NCBI RefSeq assembly: GCF_030734285.1
Contig: NZ_CP132294.1
Span: 3,348,001 to 3,412,000 of the forward strand
DNA length: 64,000 nucleotides
Origin: Natronococcus sp. AD-5
GTDB lineage: Archaea > Halobacteriota > Halobacteria > Halobacteriales > Natrialbaceae
Direction: 5' to 3'
A program made the translations under genes and the position numbers. The notes under the pieces were generated by a model. It was not told the DNA's origin and did not search any database. It saw only the letters and a list, made by a program, of their open reading frames with translations. Below are positions 55,910 to 64,000 of the stretch, piece by piece. How positions within the stretch are numbered: position 1 is the first letter of the stretch; each line of letters begins with the position of its first letter.

Positions 55910-58690
55910 TCAGGCGTCGCCGGCGGCCGGTGTAGAGGTCGCGGCGTCGGCCTCCTCGAGCGACGCTCGCGAGCGGTTACGGTAGCTGAACGCGACGAGG
56001 ATCGTCAGTCCGACGAGTCGAAGCGGGAAGGTGAGGACGAAGACGGTCAGCGCCGAGGGGATTCCCGCGAGCGCGAGCAGTCCCTCGGCGATGAGCAGGG
56101 GGATCTCGGGCACCATGAGCAGGACCGAGGCGATCGAGTACAGCACCCGCCGTCCCCGGTCGACGCTCGCGTACTGGTAGCCGATGATCGTCACGCCGAG
56201 CGCGTAGATGCCGAGGAACATTCCGACGATGGGGATCGCGACCTCGGTGACGACGAATCCGACGTCGGCGAAGTCCGACCACCTCATCACGTCCCACTCG
56301 CCGTCGACCCGCCGCAGGAACATGATCCCTGGCGAGAAGACGAACGCGAACGGCACGAGTATCTTGTTCAGCGACAGCAGGAAGGCGATCATCGCCGTCT
56401 TCATCTCCTCGGCCTTCGCGACGCCGGCGCCGGCGAACGCGGCGACGGCCACCGGCGGCGTCACGTCCGCCATCAACCCGAAGTAGAGGATGAACAGGTG
56501 GGCGGCGACGACCGCGATGCCGGTCTGCTCGATGGGCGCGCCGAGCATCGCGACCAGGATGATGTACATCGCGGTCGTCGGCATTCCCATCCCGAAGACG
56601 ATCGACGCGATGCCGGTCAGCACGAGCAGCGTCAGCATCGAACCGCCGCTGACGGTGTTGATCAGCGAGGCGAGGTTCGGGCCGAGTCCGGTGACGCTGA
56701 TGACCCCCGGCACGACCCCGGCCGCCGCCACGGCGATCACGACGGTCGTCGCGGTTCGCGCGCCGGACTCCATCGACTTCAGGACGAAGGCTCCGAGTCG
56801 GTAGGCGACGTTGTCGGCCAGCTCCGGCCGGCCGAGCGCCCGCGCGCTCGAGCTCGCGGCGTTCTCGACCGCGTCGTCGAGTTCGAGCAACGGCGCTTCG
56901 GCGGCGGGGCGAGCGAGCAGGAACGCGACGCTCACGAGGATGGCGATCGTTCCGAGGTCGGCGGCGGCCGCCGTTGCCGCCTCGCCGACCTCGAGTCCGG
57001 CGCCCGGCGTCGCCGTACCCGAGAGGACCCGGAGCGCGTCGACCAGGCCGCCGCCGATCGTCGCGAACGCGGCGGCGTGCGCGAGGTAGACCGCCGCGAT
57101 CGTCCCCAGCAGGGGTCCGCGGGTTCGCTCGTTGTAGGCCGCGACGACCGCGATCAGGGCGATGACCGCGACGATCGTGAACCAGCCCGCGCGGTTGATC
57201 GAGAACCGCGCGACGATCAGGAAGTAGATCAGCAGGACGATGGGGAGCAGGTAGAACCAGCCGGTCCGTAGTTTCGAGCGGACCTCGGGCAGTTCGGATC
57301 GCGGGAGGCCGCCGATACCGCCGCGAACGGCCTCGAAGTGGACCATCACCCACATTCCGAAGAAGAACGCGATCGCGGGAAGCGTCGCCGCGATGATCAC
57401 GTCCGCGTACGGCCACCCGGTGAACTCGACGATCAGGAACGCCGCCGCGCCCATCACCGGCGGGAGCACCTGTCCGCCGGAGGACGAGGAGGACTCGACC
57501 GCGCCGGAGAACTCGGGCGAGTAGCCCGACCGCTTCATCAGCGGGATCGTGAACGCCCCGGTCGTGACGGTGTTGGCGATCGACGACCCGGAGAGCATTC
57601 CCATGAACCCGCTCGAGACGACGCTCGCTTTCGCCGGCCCGCCTTTCCGCGTACCGGTCGCCGAGTACGCGAGGTCGATGAACCACTTGCCCGCGCCGCT
57701 CATCTCGAGGAAGGCCCCGAAGAGGATGAAGATGTAGATGAACCGAACGCTGACGCGGACGGGCGTCGAGAAGACGCCGGCCTCGACGTTGTACCAGAGG
57801 TTGAAGATGATGTTCGCCCAGGTGTCCGGCGTGATCGCCAGCGTGCCGATCACCGAGTCCCGCGGGATGACGTGGCCCCAATGCGCGTAGACGACGAACG
57901 AGGCGACCAGCCCCATCAACAGCGGGCCGAGGGTGCGCCGGGTCGCTTCGAGCACCAGCAGGATGCCGAGGACGCCGAGGGCGAACGCCCACGAGACGTC
58001 GCCGACCGGGATCCCCAGCGCGTCGAGGCCGGGGAAGGCGAGCGAGACGAACGGGAACTGGTAGCCCGTCACCAGCGGATCCAGGGTCGGGTACATCTCG
58101 TGGACGCCCTGGGTGTTATCGAACCGGCGGTAGGCGATGTCCTGGATCTCCTCGAACTGGGTCGCCGTGTAGTGAGCCGGCAGCAGCGAGAGCCCGATGA
58201 GCACCGCGTCGGCCGGTGTGACCCGGTTCATGTCCGGATCGATGACCGCCCAGCGGACGAAATCGGCCAGCCGGGCCACGGCTCGCGTCAGCGGATGCTG
58301 ATCGCCGAAACGGGTCCGGACTGCGGGTTCGATCCGGCCGAGGCGACGGGCCGCGAAGCCGTCCCCGCGGCTCGCCGGGAACAGCAGGAACGCGAGTACC
58401 AGCGCGAACGTGACGTGAATCGTGTTGACCTGGAGTTGCTGCAACGAGACGAGGCGGAACTCCCCGTACAGCGGGAGGGTCGCCTCGAAGGTCGTGCCTC
58501 GCGCGGCGATCCACATCTGGAACGCCGAGAACGCGATCCCCACGATCGCCACCACGATCAGGGATACCCCGCGGAGCGACCGACGACGGGTCACCTCCGA
58601 GAGGATCTCCTCGCGTTCGTCCTCCGAGAGCTCGGACTGATCGGTCACTCGCGTGTCAGTCTCGCGATCGACGTCGCGGTCGTCGCTCAC
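55910..58690 (-). CDS. TRAP transporter fused permease (4TM + 12TM, TAXI type)
   Basis: A 926-residue fusion of the small and large TRAP membrane subunits, the form used with TAXI-type binding proteins. The N-terminal ~300 residues include the DctQ-like part; the large DctM-like part carries 'VSSGFMGMLSGSSIANTVTT' and 'FGMGMPTTAMYIILVAMLGA', and 'LMADVTPPVAVAAFAGAGVA'. It uses an ion gradient to import a substrate delivered by the TAXI protein encoded at 59308. It follows the DUF1850 gene with a 4-base ATGA overlap. Substrate unknown; TAXI systems often take dicarboxylates or glutamate. Confidence 0.93.
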   Translation of the reverse strand: MSDDRDVDRETDTRVTDQSELSEDEREEILSEVTRRRSLRGVSLIVVAIVGIAFSAFQMWIAARGTTFEATLPLYGEFRLVSLQQLQVNTIHVTFALVLAFLLFPASRGDGFAARRLGRIEPAVRTRFGDQHPLTRAVARLADFVRWAVIDPDMNRVTPADAVLIGLSLLPAHYTATQFEEIQDIAYRRFDNTQGVHEMYPTLDPLVTGYQFPFVSLAFPGLDALGIPVGDVSWAFALGVLGILLVLEATRRTLGPLLMGLVASFVVYAHWGHVIPRDSVIGTLAITPDTWANIIFNLWYNVEAGVFSTPVRVSVRFIYIFILFGAFLEMSGAGKWFIDLAYSATGTRKGGPAKASVVSSGFMGMLSGSSIANTVTTGAFTIPLMKRSGYSPEFSGAVESSSSSGGQVLPPVMGAAAFLIVEFTGWPYADVIIAATLPAIAFFFGMWVMVHFEAVRGGIGGLPRSELPEVRSKLRTGWFYLLPIVLLIYFLIVARFSINRAGWFTIVAVIALIAVVAAYNERTRGPLLGTIAAVYLAHAAAFATIGGGLVDALRVLSGTATPGAGLEVGEAATAAAADLGTIAILVSVAFLLARPAAEAPLLELDDAVENAASSSARALGRPELADNVAYRLGAFVLKSMESGARTATTVVIAVAAAGVVPGVISVTGLGPNLASLINTVSGGSMLTLLVLTGIASIVFGMGMPTTAMYIILVAMLGAPIEQTGIAVVAAHLFILYFGLMADVTPPVAVAAFAGAGVAKAEEMKTAMIAFLLSLNKILVPFAFVFSPGIMFLRRVDGEWDVMRWSDFADVGFVVTEVAIPIVGMFLGIYALGVTIIGYQYASVDRGRRVLYSIASVLLMVPEIPLLIAEGLLALAGIPSALTVFVLTFPLRLVGLTILVAFSYRNRSRASLEEADAATSTPAAGDA

Positions 58691-59280
58691 GGTCGTCGAC
58701 TCACCCTGTTTCCGTTATCGGCGCCGGTGGCGCCGCGGGTCGTACCGAAAAGGTCCATACCAGTTGTGTTAAAGAGGGAAGTAAAGAAGCGATCGAATGC
58801 GATCTGGATCGTGACGCGGTCGTCGGCGAGCGCCACCAGGTCGTACCGGTCGTCGCCGACGACGAGTTCGTGGCCGGGAATCTCCCTGGGGGCGACCGGC
58901 AGGCGCTCGTAGCGGTCGTCGCGGTAGACGACGTAGCCGTCGTCGGTTCGTTCGACGTCGTCGGTCGGTAGCCCGGCGCCGAACGAGTAAAACTCCATCC
59001 GGACCATCCTGAGGGCGTCATCGTCTACCTCGTAGACGTCTCTCACCGGCGTCTTCTCGACGCTGTGGGTGTACGAGAGGACGACGGTCTGGCCGTCGTC
59101 GACCGGGCGCTCGAGGAGCCGTTCGCCGGAGTCCTGGTCGTCGACGACGAGGAGCCGATCGGGCGATCGAGCGGCGGCCGCCGCGGCGACTCCGAGGGGA
59201 GTCGCCGCGAGCGCGGCGAGGACGGTTCGTCGTCGGTATCGCGGACGAGTCGACGGCGAGCCGTCGGTGTGATCGGTCAC
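58687..59280 (-). CDS. DUF1850 protein, Tat-type leader
   Basis: A 197-residue protein with an N-terminal twin-arginine-like sequence (RYRRRTVLAALA) and hydrophobic Ala-rich segment, then a DUF1850 domain: 'VVLSYTHSVEKTPVRDVYEV', 'MRMEFYSFGAGLPTDD'-like (here VRMEFYSFGAGLPTDDVERT). DUF1850 genes are regular companions of TAXI-TRAP transporters and probably act outside the membrane. It overlaps the permease start by 4 bases (58687-58690) and is 27 bp from the TAXI gene, so the three form one operon. Confidence 0.88.
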   Translation of the reverse strand: MTDHTDGSPSTRPRYRRRTVLAALAATPLGVAAAAAARSPDRLLVVDDQDSGERLLERPVDDGQTVVLSYTHSVEKTPVRDVYEVDDDALRMVRMEFYSFGAGLPTDDVERTDDGYVVYRDDRYERLPVAPREIPGHELVVGDDRYDLVALADDRVTIQIAFDRFFTSLFNTTGMDLFGTTRGATGADNGNRVSRRP

Positions 59281-59307
59281 GGTACTGATCAGGTGTGTGA
59301 TCCCATG

Positions 59308-60357
59308 TCAGTCGAAGTACGCCGCGGCGCCCGAGTGCAGGTCGATGGGCATCCCGTCCTGGGCGGAGTCGGCCGAGATGTTGTCGGACTCGATCGAGAG
59401 GCCGTCGGTGTTGTCGAAGATCGCCGTGGTGATGTCTTCGACGATGGCGTCGTCGACGCCCTCGTGGGTCGCGATCATCGCCTGGACCGACACCGTCTCG
59501 ACGTCGTCGTCGATGCCATCGTAGGTGCCGCCCTCGACGGTGTCGTCGGCCAGCCACTGGGCGTCGTCCTTGATCGAGTCGCGGAGATCGCCGCTGACCT
59601 CGACCAGCGCGATGTCCTCGGTCGTCGCGAGTTCCTCGATCGCGCCGACGGGCGCTCCGCCGACGACGAACGCGGCGTCGATGTCGCCGTCACGGATCTG
59701 GTCGGCCGCCGTCGAGAAGTCGCCGTTGTCCTCGTCGAAGTCGTCGATCCCCGCCGATTCGAGGATCTGGAGGGCGTTGACCTGCGTTCCGCTGCCCAGG
59801 TCGCCCGTGTTGATCGCCGCACCCTGAAGGTCCTCGATCGACTCGATGCCCGAGTCGGCCTGAGTGACGATGTGGATCGTCTCCGGGTACAGCGTCGCGA
59901 CGCCGCGGATGTTCTCGACGGGTTCGCCCTCGAACTGTTCGAGGCCGGTCCCGTTGTACGCGAAGTAGGCGATGTCGTTCTGGATTAGCGCGAAGTCGGC
60001 CTCCTCGCGCTCCAGCGAGCCGACGTTCGCGACGCTCGCACCCGTCGACTGGACCTGCAGGCCGTGGGGCGAGTTCTCTTCGACGATCGACTTGAACTCA
60101 CCCGACAGCGGGAAGTACGTGCCCCCGGTTCCGCCGGCGTGCCAGACGATCACCTCGCCGCCTTCGTCCGGCTGGGCGTCCTCGAACTCGTCCTCGGAGA
60201 GCTCGTCACCGTTCCCGTCGCCGTTTCCGTTCCCGTCGCCGTTCCCGCCGTTTCCGTTCTCGTCGACAGCGTCTTCGCCGATACAACCCGCGAATCCAGC
60301 GATTCCGGCAGCCCCACCGATTGCCACGAACTCGCGCCGCTTGATATGTCGAACCAT
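59308..60357 (-). CDS. TAXI-type TRAP solute-binding lipoprotein
   Basis: A 349-residue binding protein. The N-terminus has a Tat motif KRREFV and a lipobox ending in Cys25 (AGFAGC), so it is a Tat-exported lipoprotein. An acidic Gly/Asn linker (~30-55) precedes the TAXI domain: 'VIVWHAGGTGGTYFPLSGEF', with later 'ESIEDLQGAAINTGDLGSGT' and 'IDAAFVVGGAPVGAIEELAT'. It captures substrate for the fused permease. It is the first gene of the leftward operon; its promoter region (60358 onward) is AT-rich and contains two 10-bp direct repeats. Confidence 0.93.
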   Translation of the reverse strand: MVRHIKRREFVAIGGAAGIAGFAGCIGEDAVDENGNGGNGDGNGNGDGNGDELSEDEFEDAQPDEGGEVIVWHAGGTGGTYFPLSGEFKSIVEENSPHGLQVQSTGASVANVGSLEREEADFALIQNDIAYFAYNGTGLEQFEGEPVENIRGVATLYPETIHIVTQADSGIESIEDLQGAAINTGDLGSGTQVNALQILESAGIDDFDEDNGDFSTAADQIRDGDIDAAFVVGGAPVGAIEELATTEDIALVEVSGDLRDSIKDDAQWLADDTVEGGTYDGIDDDVETVSVQAMIATHEGVDDAIVEDITTAIFDNTDGLSIESDNISADSAQDGMPIDLHSGAAAYFD

Positions 60358-60377
60358 ACGGAATGTATAATGTGCAA

Positions 60378-60417
60378 TTCGTTAATAGCTGCTTCGGATT
60401 TTGGTCGTTCGTTAATA
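60378..60417. promoter_or_regulatory. Direct repeats upstream of the TAXI operon
   Basis: The 10-mer TTCGTTAATA occurs at 60378-60387 and again at 60408-60417, exactly 30 bp apart (about three helical turns), 20-60 bp upstream of the TAXI gene start. Same-face spacing is what a regulator binding cooperatively would use. No matching regulator is adjacent. Confidence 0.5.
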
Positions 60418-60629
60418 TCATAACTACTCTCATAATAAATATCACAAGGAGAAATTACCTGAAAGTGCGTTTATCGATAGTCTTGGCAGCAAATTCAGCA
60501 GGTTGGTGGGGTTCGGTGGGGTTTCAAATAGATATTACCGAGCAGAGGGAAGAGTTGTATCAACTTCGGTAACGGAGCGAAACCGATTCGAATCGAAATA
60601 CTTTCACGCCTATCACGACGGCTGTTGGC
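60418..60629. other. AT-rich intergenic region between the TAXI and S9 peptidase genes
   Basis: The divergent region holds no gene. It includes 'ctctcataataaatatcaca' near 60425-60450, a tandem 'ggtggggtt' pair at 60505-60523 ('ggtggggttcggtggggttt'), and the self-complementary 'gattcgaatc' at 60586-60595, ~35-45 bp before the peptidase ATG at 60630. Much lower GC than its surroundings. Confidence 0.5.
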
Positions 60630-62711
60630 ATGAACCAGATCGAAGCAGCCGATTACCGCGACGTGGTTCGCGTCGCAGATCCGCAACTCTCGCCGAGCGG
60701 CGAGCGCGTCGCGTTCGTACGACGGACGCCCGAGGACGACGAGACCGACGAGGCGACGATTCACGTCGTCTCTATCGGCGGCGGCGAGCCCAGGCAGTTC
60801 ACCGCCGCCGCCGGCGTCGACGCCGAACCTCGGTGGAGTCCCGACGGCACTCGTCTCGCGTTCACCAGCACGCGCGGCGAGGACGACCGACAGCAACTGT
60901 GGATCCTCCCGACGACCGGCGGCGAGGCGCGGCGGGTCACCGGCGTCGTCGGCGGCGTCAGCGGCCTCGAGTGGGGCCCCGACGGGTCCCGACTCTGCTT
61001 CACCCAGCAGGTGACCGAGTCCGACCGCGAGGCGGGACGCGATCTCGCTGTCGACGCGGAGTACGAACCGGAGGCGCCGGACCCGCGAGTGATCGACCGG
61101 ATGATCTACCGCGCCGGAACGGAGTACTTCGACGGCCGGCGGAGCCACGTCTACGCGCTCGACGTCGAGGCGGCGCTCGAGGGCGACGTCGACCCCGCGG
61201 GCGAAGACGGCGAGGACGGCGCGGGTGACGCGATAACTCGACTCACCGGCGGCGACACCGACTACGTCGCCCCGACGTGGGGCGACGACGGGACGGTCTA
61301 CTACGCCGCCAAGACCGGCGAGCGGCCCGACGATTCGATCACGTTCGACCTGTTCGAACACGACCTCGAGACGGACGAGACCGACGTCTTCACGCAGACG
61401 ACGGGCTGGATCGGCGCGCTCGACGCGACCGAAGACGGACGGGTCGCGTTCGAGTACACGCCCGAGGAGGGGATGACGCTGCGCCAGACGGAGCTCAGAG
61501 TTCACGACCGCGCGAGTGGAACCGAAACCACGCCCACGGAACCCCTCGATCGAACGATCGGCCACAACTCGAGCTTCGAGTGGGGGCCGGACGGCGAACT
61601 GCTGTACTTCACGACTCCCGACGAGGGTTCGCGGGTGCTCTGGTCGGTCCCCGGCGACGGGAGCGACGCGCCGACGAGAATCTACGGGGACGGCCTCACG
61701 GTCGAGGCGTTTTCGGTCGGCACCGACGCCGTCGCTTACGTCCAGAGCGAGTGGGACCACCCGTGCGACGTCTTCGTCACGACCCGCGGCGGCAACGAGA
61801 CGACACGGCTGACCAGCGTCAACGACGCGTACCTCACCGATCGAGCGGTCTCCCAGCCCGAAGAGGTGTGGTTCGAGAGCGACAGGAACGAAATCCAAGG
61901 CTGGATCCTCACGCCGCCGGACTTCGACCCCGACGAGACGTATCCGCTGGTCGTCGAGATCCACGGCGGCCCTCACTCCCAGTGGACGACGTCGGGCACG
62001 ATGTGGCACGAGTTCCAGACGCTGGCCGCGCGCGGCTACGTCGTCTTCTGGTCGAACCCCCGCGGCTCGACGGGCTACGGCGAAGCGCACGCGAGCGCCA
62101 TCGAGCGCGACTGGGGCGACGTCACCCTGACCGACGTGCTCGCGGGCGTCGACGCCGTCTGCGAGCGCGACTACGTCGATTCCGAGGAACTGTTCGTCAC
62201 CGGCGGCAGCTTCGGCGGCTTCATGACCGCCTGGACGGTCACGCAGACCGACCGTTTCAAAGCCGCCGTCTCCCAGCGCGGCGTCTACGATCTCACCGGA
62301 TTCTACGGCTCGACGGACGCGTTCAAACTCGTCGAGGGCGACTTCGGGACGAACCCCTGGGACGAACCCGACTTCCTCTGGGAGCGCTCGCCCGTCGCCC
62401 ACGTGCCGAACGTCGAGACGCCGACGCTCGTGATGCACTCGGACCGGGACTACCGGACGCCGGCGAACACCGCCGAACTGTTCTACCTCGGGCTGCAGAA
62501 ACACGGCGTCGACACGCGACTCGTCCGGTACCCCCGCGAAGGGCACGAACTCTCCCGCAGCGGCGAACCCGGCCACGTCGTCGACCGCATCGAGCGCATC
62601 GCTCGCTGGTTCGACGGCTACTCCGTCTACCGAGAGTCCCCGCCCGCGCTCGAGCGCGAGCGAGGCGCCGACCTCTCGGCCGGGGCGGACGAGAACGACG
62701 CGGACGAGTAG
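60630..62711 (+). CDS. S9-family peptidase (acylaminoacyl-peptidase / prolyl oligopeptidase type)
   Basis: A 693-residue cytoplasmic serine peptidase. The N-terminal ~400 residues form a WD40/TolB-like propeller with repeated 'GEPRQFTAAAGVDAEPRWSP' patterns, and the C-terminal alpha/beta hydrolase has HGGPHSQW, the nucleophile motif GGSFGGFMTAW (Ser527), acid Asp607 (HSDRDYRTP) and His639 (REGHELSR). It would cleave short peptides, releasing acyl-amino acids or dipeptides. No signal peptide is seen. It ends with a short acidic tail. Confidence 0.93.
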   Translation: MNQIEAADYRDVVRVADPQLSPSGERVAFVRRTPEDDETDEATIHVVSIGGGEPRQFTAAAGVDAEPRWSPDGTRLAFTSTRGEDDRQQLWILPTTGGEARRVTGVVGGVSGLEWGPDGSRLCFTQQVTESDREAGRDLAVDAEYEPEAPDPRVIDRMIYRAGTEYFDGRRSHVYALDVEAALEGDVDPAGEDGEDGAGDAITRLTGGDTDYVAPTWGDDGTVYYAAKTGERPDDSITFDLFEHDLETDETDVFTQTTGWIGALDATEDGRVAFEYTPEEGMTLRQTELRVHDRASGTETTPTEPLDRTIGHNSSFEWGPDGELLYFTTPDEGSRVLWSVPGDGSDAPTRIYGDGLTVEAFSVGTDAVAYVQSEWDHPCDVFVTTRGGNETTRLTSVNDAYLTDRAVSQPEEVWFESDRNEIQGWILTPPDFDPDETYPLVVEIHGGPHSQWTTSGTMWHEFQTLAARGYVVFWSNPRGSTGYGEAHASAIERDWGDVTLTDVLAGVDAVCERDYVDSEELFVTGGSFGGFMTAWTVTQTDRFKAAVSQRGVYDLTGFYGSTDAFKLVEGDFGTNPWDEPDFLWERSPVAHVPNVETPTLVMHSDRDYRTPANTAELFYLGLQKHGVDTRLVRYPREGHELSRSGEPGHVVDRIERIARWFDGYSVYRESPPALERERGADLSAGADENDADE

Positions 62712-62839
62712 CGCGGACGGTCGAGGACGACCGTTTCGACTCGAGTCGAGCGATCAAAACCGCCAGACCGAACGGCGGCTCGACTGGAAACGGAGGGGTG
62801 CGGGGACAGACCTACGCGTCCGACCCGTGTACGAGGGGT

Positions 62840-63034
62840 ATGGATCGAAACGTTTGCGGCTTCGACCGCGCGCTGCGAGTCGTTCTCGGCGTCGGTCTGC
62901 TGATCGTCGGCTACCGGAACCGCGACAAAACGGCCGGCACCCTCGCGTTCGTCGCCGGGAGCGACGTCGCCGCGACGGCGATCATCCAGCGCTGTCCGGT
63001 GAACGCCCTTCTCGGGATCGACACCTGCCGGTGA
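62840..63034 (+). CDS. YgaP-type (DUF2892) small membrane protein, 64 aa
   Basis: A 64-residue protein beginning MDRNVCGFDRALRVVLGVGL, the pattern of the DUF2892/YgaP transmembrane module, with a second hydrophobic segment ('TLAFVAGSDVAATAIIQ') and the typical 'RCPVNALLGIDTC' end. In some bacteria this module is fused to a rhodanese. The conserved cysteines Cys6, Cys52 and Cys63 may form disulfides. Start at ATG 62840. Confidence 0.85.
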   Translation: MDRNVCGFDRALRVVLGVGLLIVGYRNRDKTAGTLAFVAGSDVAATAIIQRCPVNALLGIDTCR

Positions 63035-63080
63035 CGGTACCGGCGTCGACGCACGGCAAAGAGCGGGGCCGACCGACCCA

Positions 63081-63302
63081 TCAGCGACGGTAGGCGAGGC
63101 GACTCCCGACGTCGTCGAGCCACCGCCTGAATCGGGCCAGGAGGACGACGTGCGGCGAGACGCGACGGAGTTCCGCGTCCTCGAGTTCGATGCGCTCGCC
63201 CTCGAGGATATCGCGGTCGCTTCGCTCGTCTTCGGTCGCGTCGAGGACGGTGGTCATCGAGCAGCGACCGCAGGCTTCCGCGCGGTTGTCGGGATCGCTC
63301 AT
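63081..63302 (-). CDS. Small protein with CxxC near the N-terminus, 73 aa
   Basis: A 73-residue protein: MSDPDNRAEACGRCSMTTVL with Cys11 and Cys14 (CGRC), a charged middle 'DERSDRDILEGERIELEDAE' and a basic helical end 'FRRWLDDVGSRLAYRR'. The CxxC suggests a metal or redox site. It is convergent with the small DUF2892 gene. It has no known family that I can name; coding bias supports a real gene. Confidence 0.6.
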   Translation of the reverse strand: MSDPDNRAEACGRCSMTTVLDATEDERSDRDILEGERIELEDAELRRVSPHVVLLARFRRWLDDVGSRLAYRR

Positions 63303-63418
63303 CGACAGGGATTACGACCGCACTCGCGTTATACCTTGTGCCACTCTATCGCACACCACCCGGACAGGTATATGGTACCGAGGGACATACTATAAAACCG
63401 TTCGACCGACACCCGACT

Positions 63419-64000
63419 ATGAACGAGGATCGATACCCGATCGACGCGCAAAACCCGAACGCGGGCAGCGAGTCGCGACTCGAGGATAGTGCCGACGGAC
63501 GCGATCGGAACGGCGAGCCGAACGCCGCCACGGCGGAGCACGTCGCCCGGCCGCCGGGCGTCCCGCGCTGGGACGACGAGTACCTCGCCGCCGTCGCGCG
63601 GCGACTGTGGAGCCACTACGACCTCGAGCGGGACTTCCGCGTCGCCGGCGAATCCTTCGACCTCTACGGGAACCTGCGAATCGAAACCGAGCGCCACGCC
63701 TTCCACCCGACGGTCCGGTTCGCCCGTCACCACTCGAACGAACACCTGTTCGTCCGCCGACTGGCGCGGCCGCGCGTCGAGACGCTCGAGGCGCTCGATG
63801 CGCTGGGCGAGACGGTCGCCGACGAGTGGATCGACGCCGACGAACGCCACTTCAGTACCGACTTCACCTTCGTCGTCGTTTCGACGGAGATTCCCGACGC
63901 CGTCCGCGACTTCGTCGAGCGGTATCGGAACCGGACGCTCCTCAAGTTCGGCTACTACGGCCACTACGAGATCAACCTGGTCGTCGTCGCGCCCGACCGC
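63419..64000 (+). CDS. Conserved protein, 3' end outside the window (partial)
   Basis: The frame from ATG 63419 stays open to the window edge (194 codons, no stop). After a disordered N-terminus (residues 1-45) comes 'PGVPRWDDEYLAAVARRLWS', 'HYDLERDFRVAGESFDLYGN', 'FARHHSNEHLFVRRLARPRV', and 'STDFTFVVVSTEIPDAVRDF', a regular alpha/beta pattern. I do not recognise the family. TATA-like 'actataaaacc' lies ~30 bp upstream, so the start is likely right. Confidence 0.7.
   Translation, partial: MNEDRYPIDAQNPNAGSESRLEDSADGRDRNGEPNAATAEHVARPPGVPRWDDEYLAAVARRLWSHYDLERDFRVAGESFDLYGNLRIETERHAFHPTVRFARHHSNEHLFVRRLARPRVETLEALDALGETVADEWIDADERHFSTDFTFVVVSTEIPDAVRDFVERYRNRTLLKFGYYGHYEINLVVVAPDR

Noticed and set aside
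60505-60523. Tandem ggtggggtt pair as a possible regulatory repeat
   Set aside because: Only two short G-rich units in a low-complexity stretch, too weak to call a site; kept only as part of the intergenic description.

Overview
The window is chromosomal DNA from a halophilic archaeon (class Halobacteria). The evidence is a high-GC sequence, strongly acidic predicted proteins, Tat-type export signals on most secreted proteins, a PGF-CTERM cell-surface anchor, a TATA-binding protein and eIF1A, a halophilic-type [2Fe-2S] ferredoxin, and TATA-like boxes close to start codons, as expected for leaderless archaeal transcripts. Gene content resembles Natrialbales (Haloterrigena, Natrinema, Natronorubrum and relatives); that placement is an inference. 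It reads as ordinary core chromosome with scattered accessory genes. I see no CRISPR array, complete tRNA or rRNA gene, prophage or transposase.

Layout. 0.2-5 kb: class V aminotransferase, a secreted subtilase followed by a decayed copy of the aminotransferase 3' end, and an NhaC antiporter overlapping a small partner gene. 5-17.5 kb: information processing (eIF1A, DUF460 RNase H-fold protein, RNase Z, a clamp-loader small subunit, a THUMP tRNA methyltransferase, TBP) mixed with a lone GvpH-like protein, a DUF7282-type surface protein, a thioesterase and a Tat-exported esterase. 18-28 kb: hisG, copper ATPase CopA, a SpoIIM-family membrane protein, prs, an H-NOX-like protein lacking its heme ligand, and a PGF-CTERM metallopeptidase. 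28-41.6 kb: an Lrp regulator, a small Zn protein plus a DUF7344 regulator, ileS, a uracil-DNA glycosylase, a Rieske protein, a MEDS-GAF-GAF histidine kinase, a HIT protein, prepilin peptidase, and an ABC exporter divergent from a TetR regulator with a perfect operator-like inverted repeat between them. 41.7-50 kb: ferredoxin, two PiT phosphate transporters flanking a chromate transporter and a Usp protein, and an SLC13/TrkA-C permease. 50-54 kb: hisA and hisB, separated by a wrecked GNAT gene and a small membrane protein, then an ACT regulator. 54-64 kb: an IMPACT protein, a complete TAXI-TRAP transporter (binding protein, DUF1850, fused permease), an S9 peptidase and small genes; the last gene runs off the end.

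The genes that clearly work together are the TAXI-TRAP set, the ABC transporter with its TetR regulator, and the three histidine genes, which share a pathway although they are dispersed. The most unusual signals are: (i) an H-NOX protein with the proximal histidine replaced but the YxSxR motif kept; (ii) short multi-hairpin insertions, one in frame in copA and one that broke a GNAT gene; (iii) two places where the 3' end of a core gene (aminotransferase, ileS) recurs nearby with many synonymous differences, like scars of integration or homeologous recombination; (iv) a 10+10 bp perfect operator; (v) a 24-bp perfect palindrome beside tRNA-like sequence upstream of the MEDS kinase.
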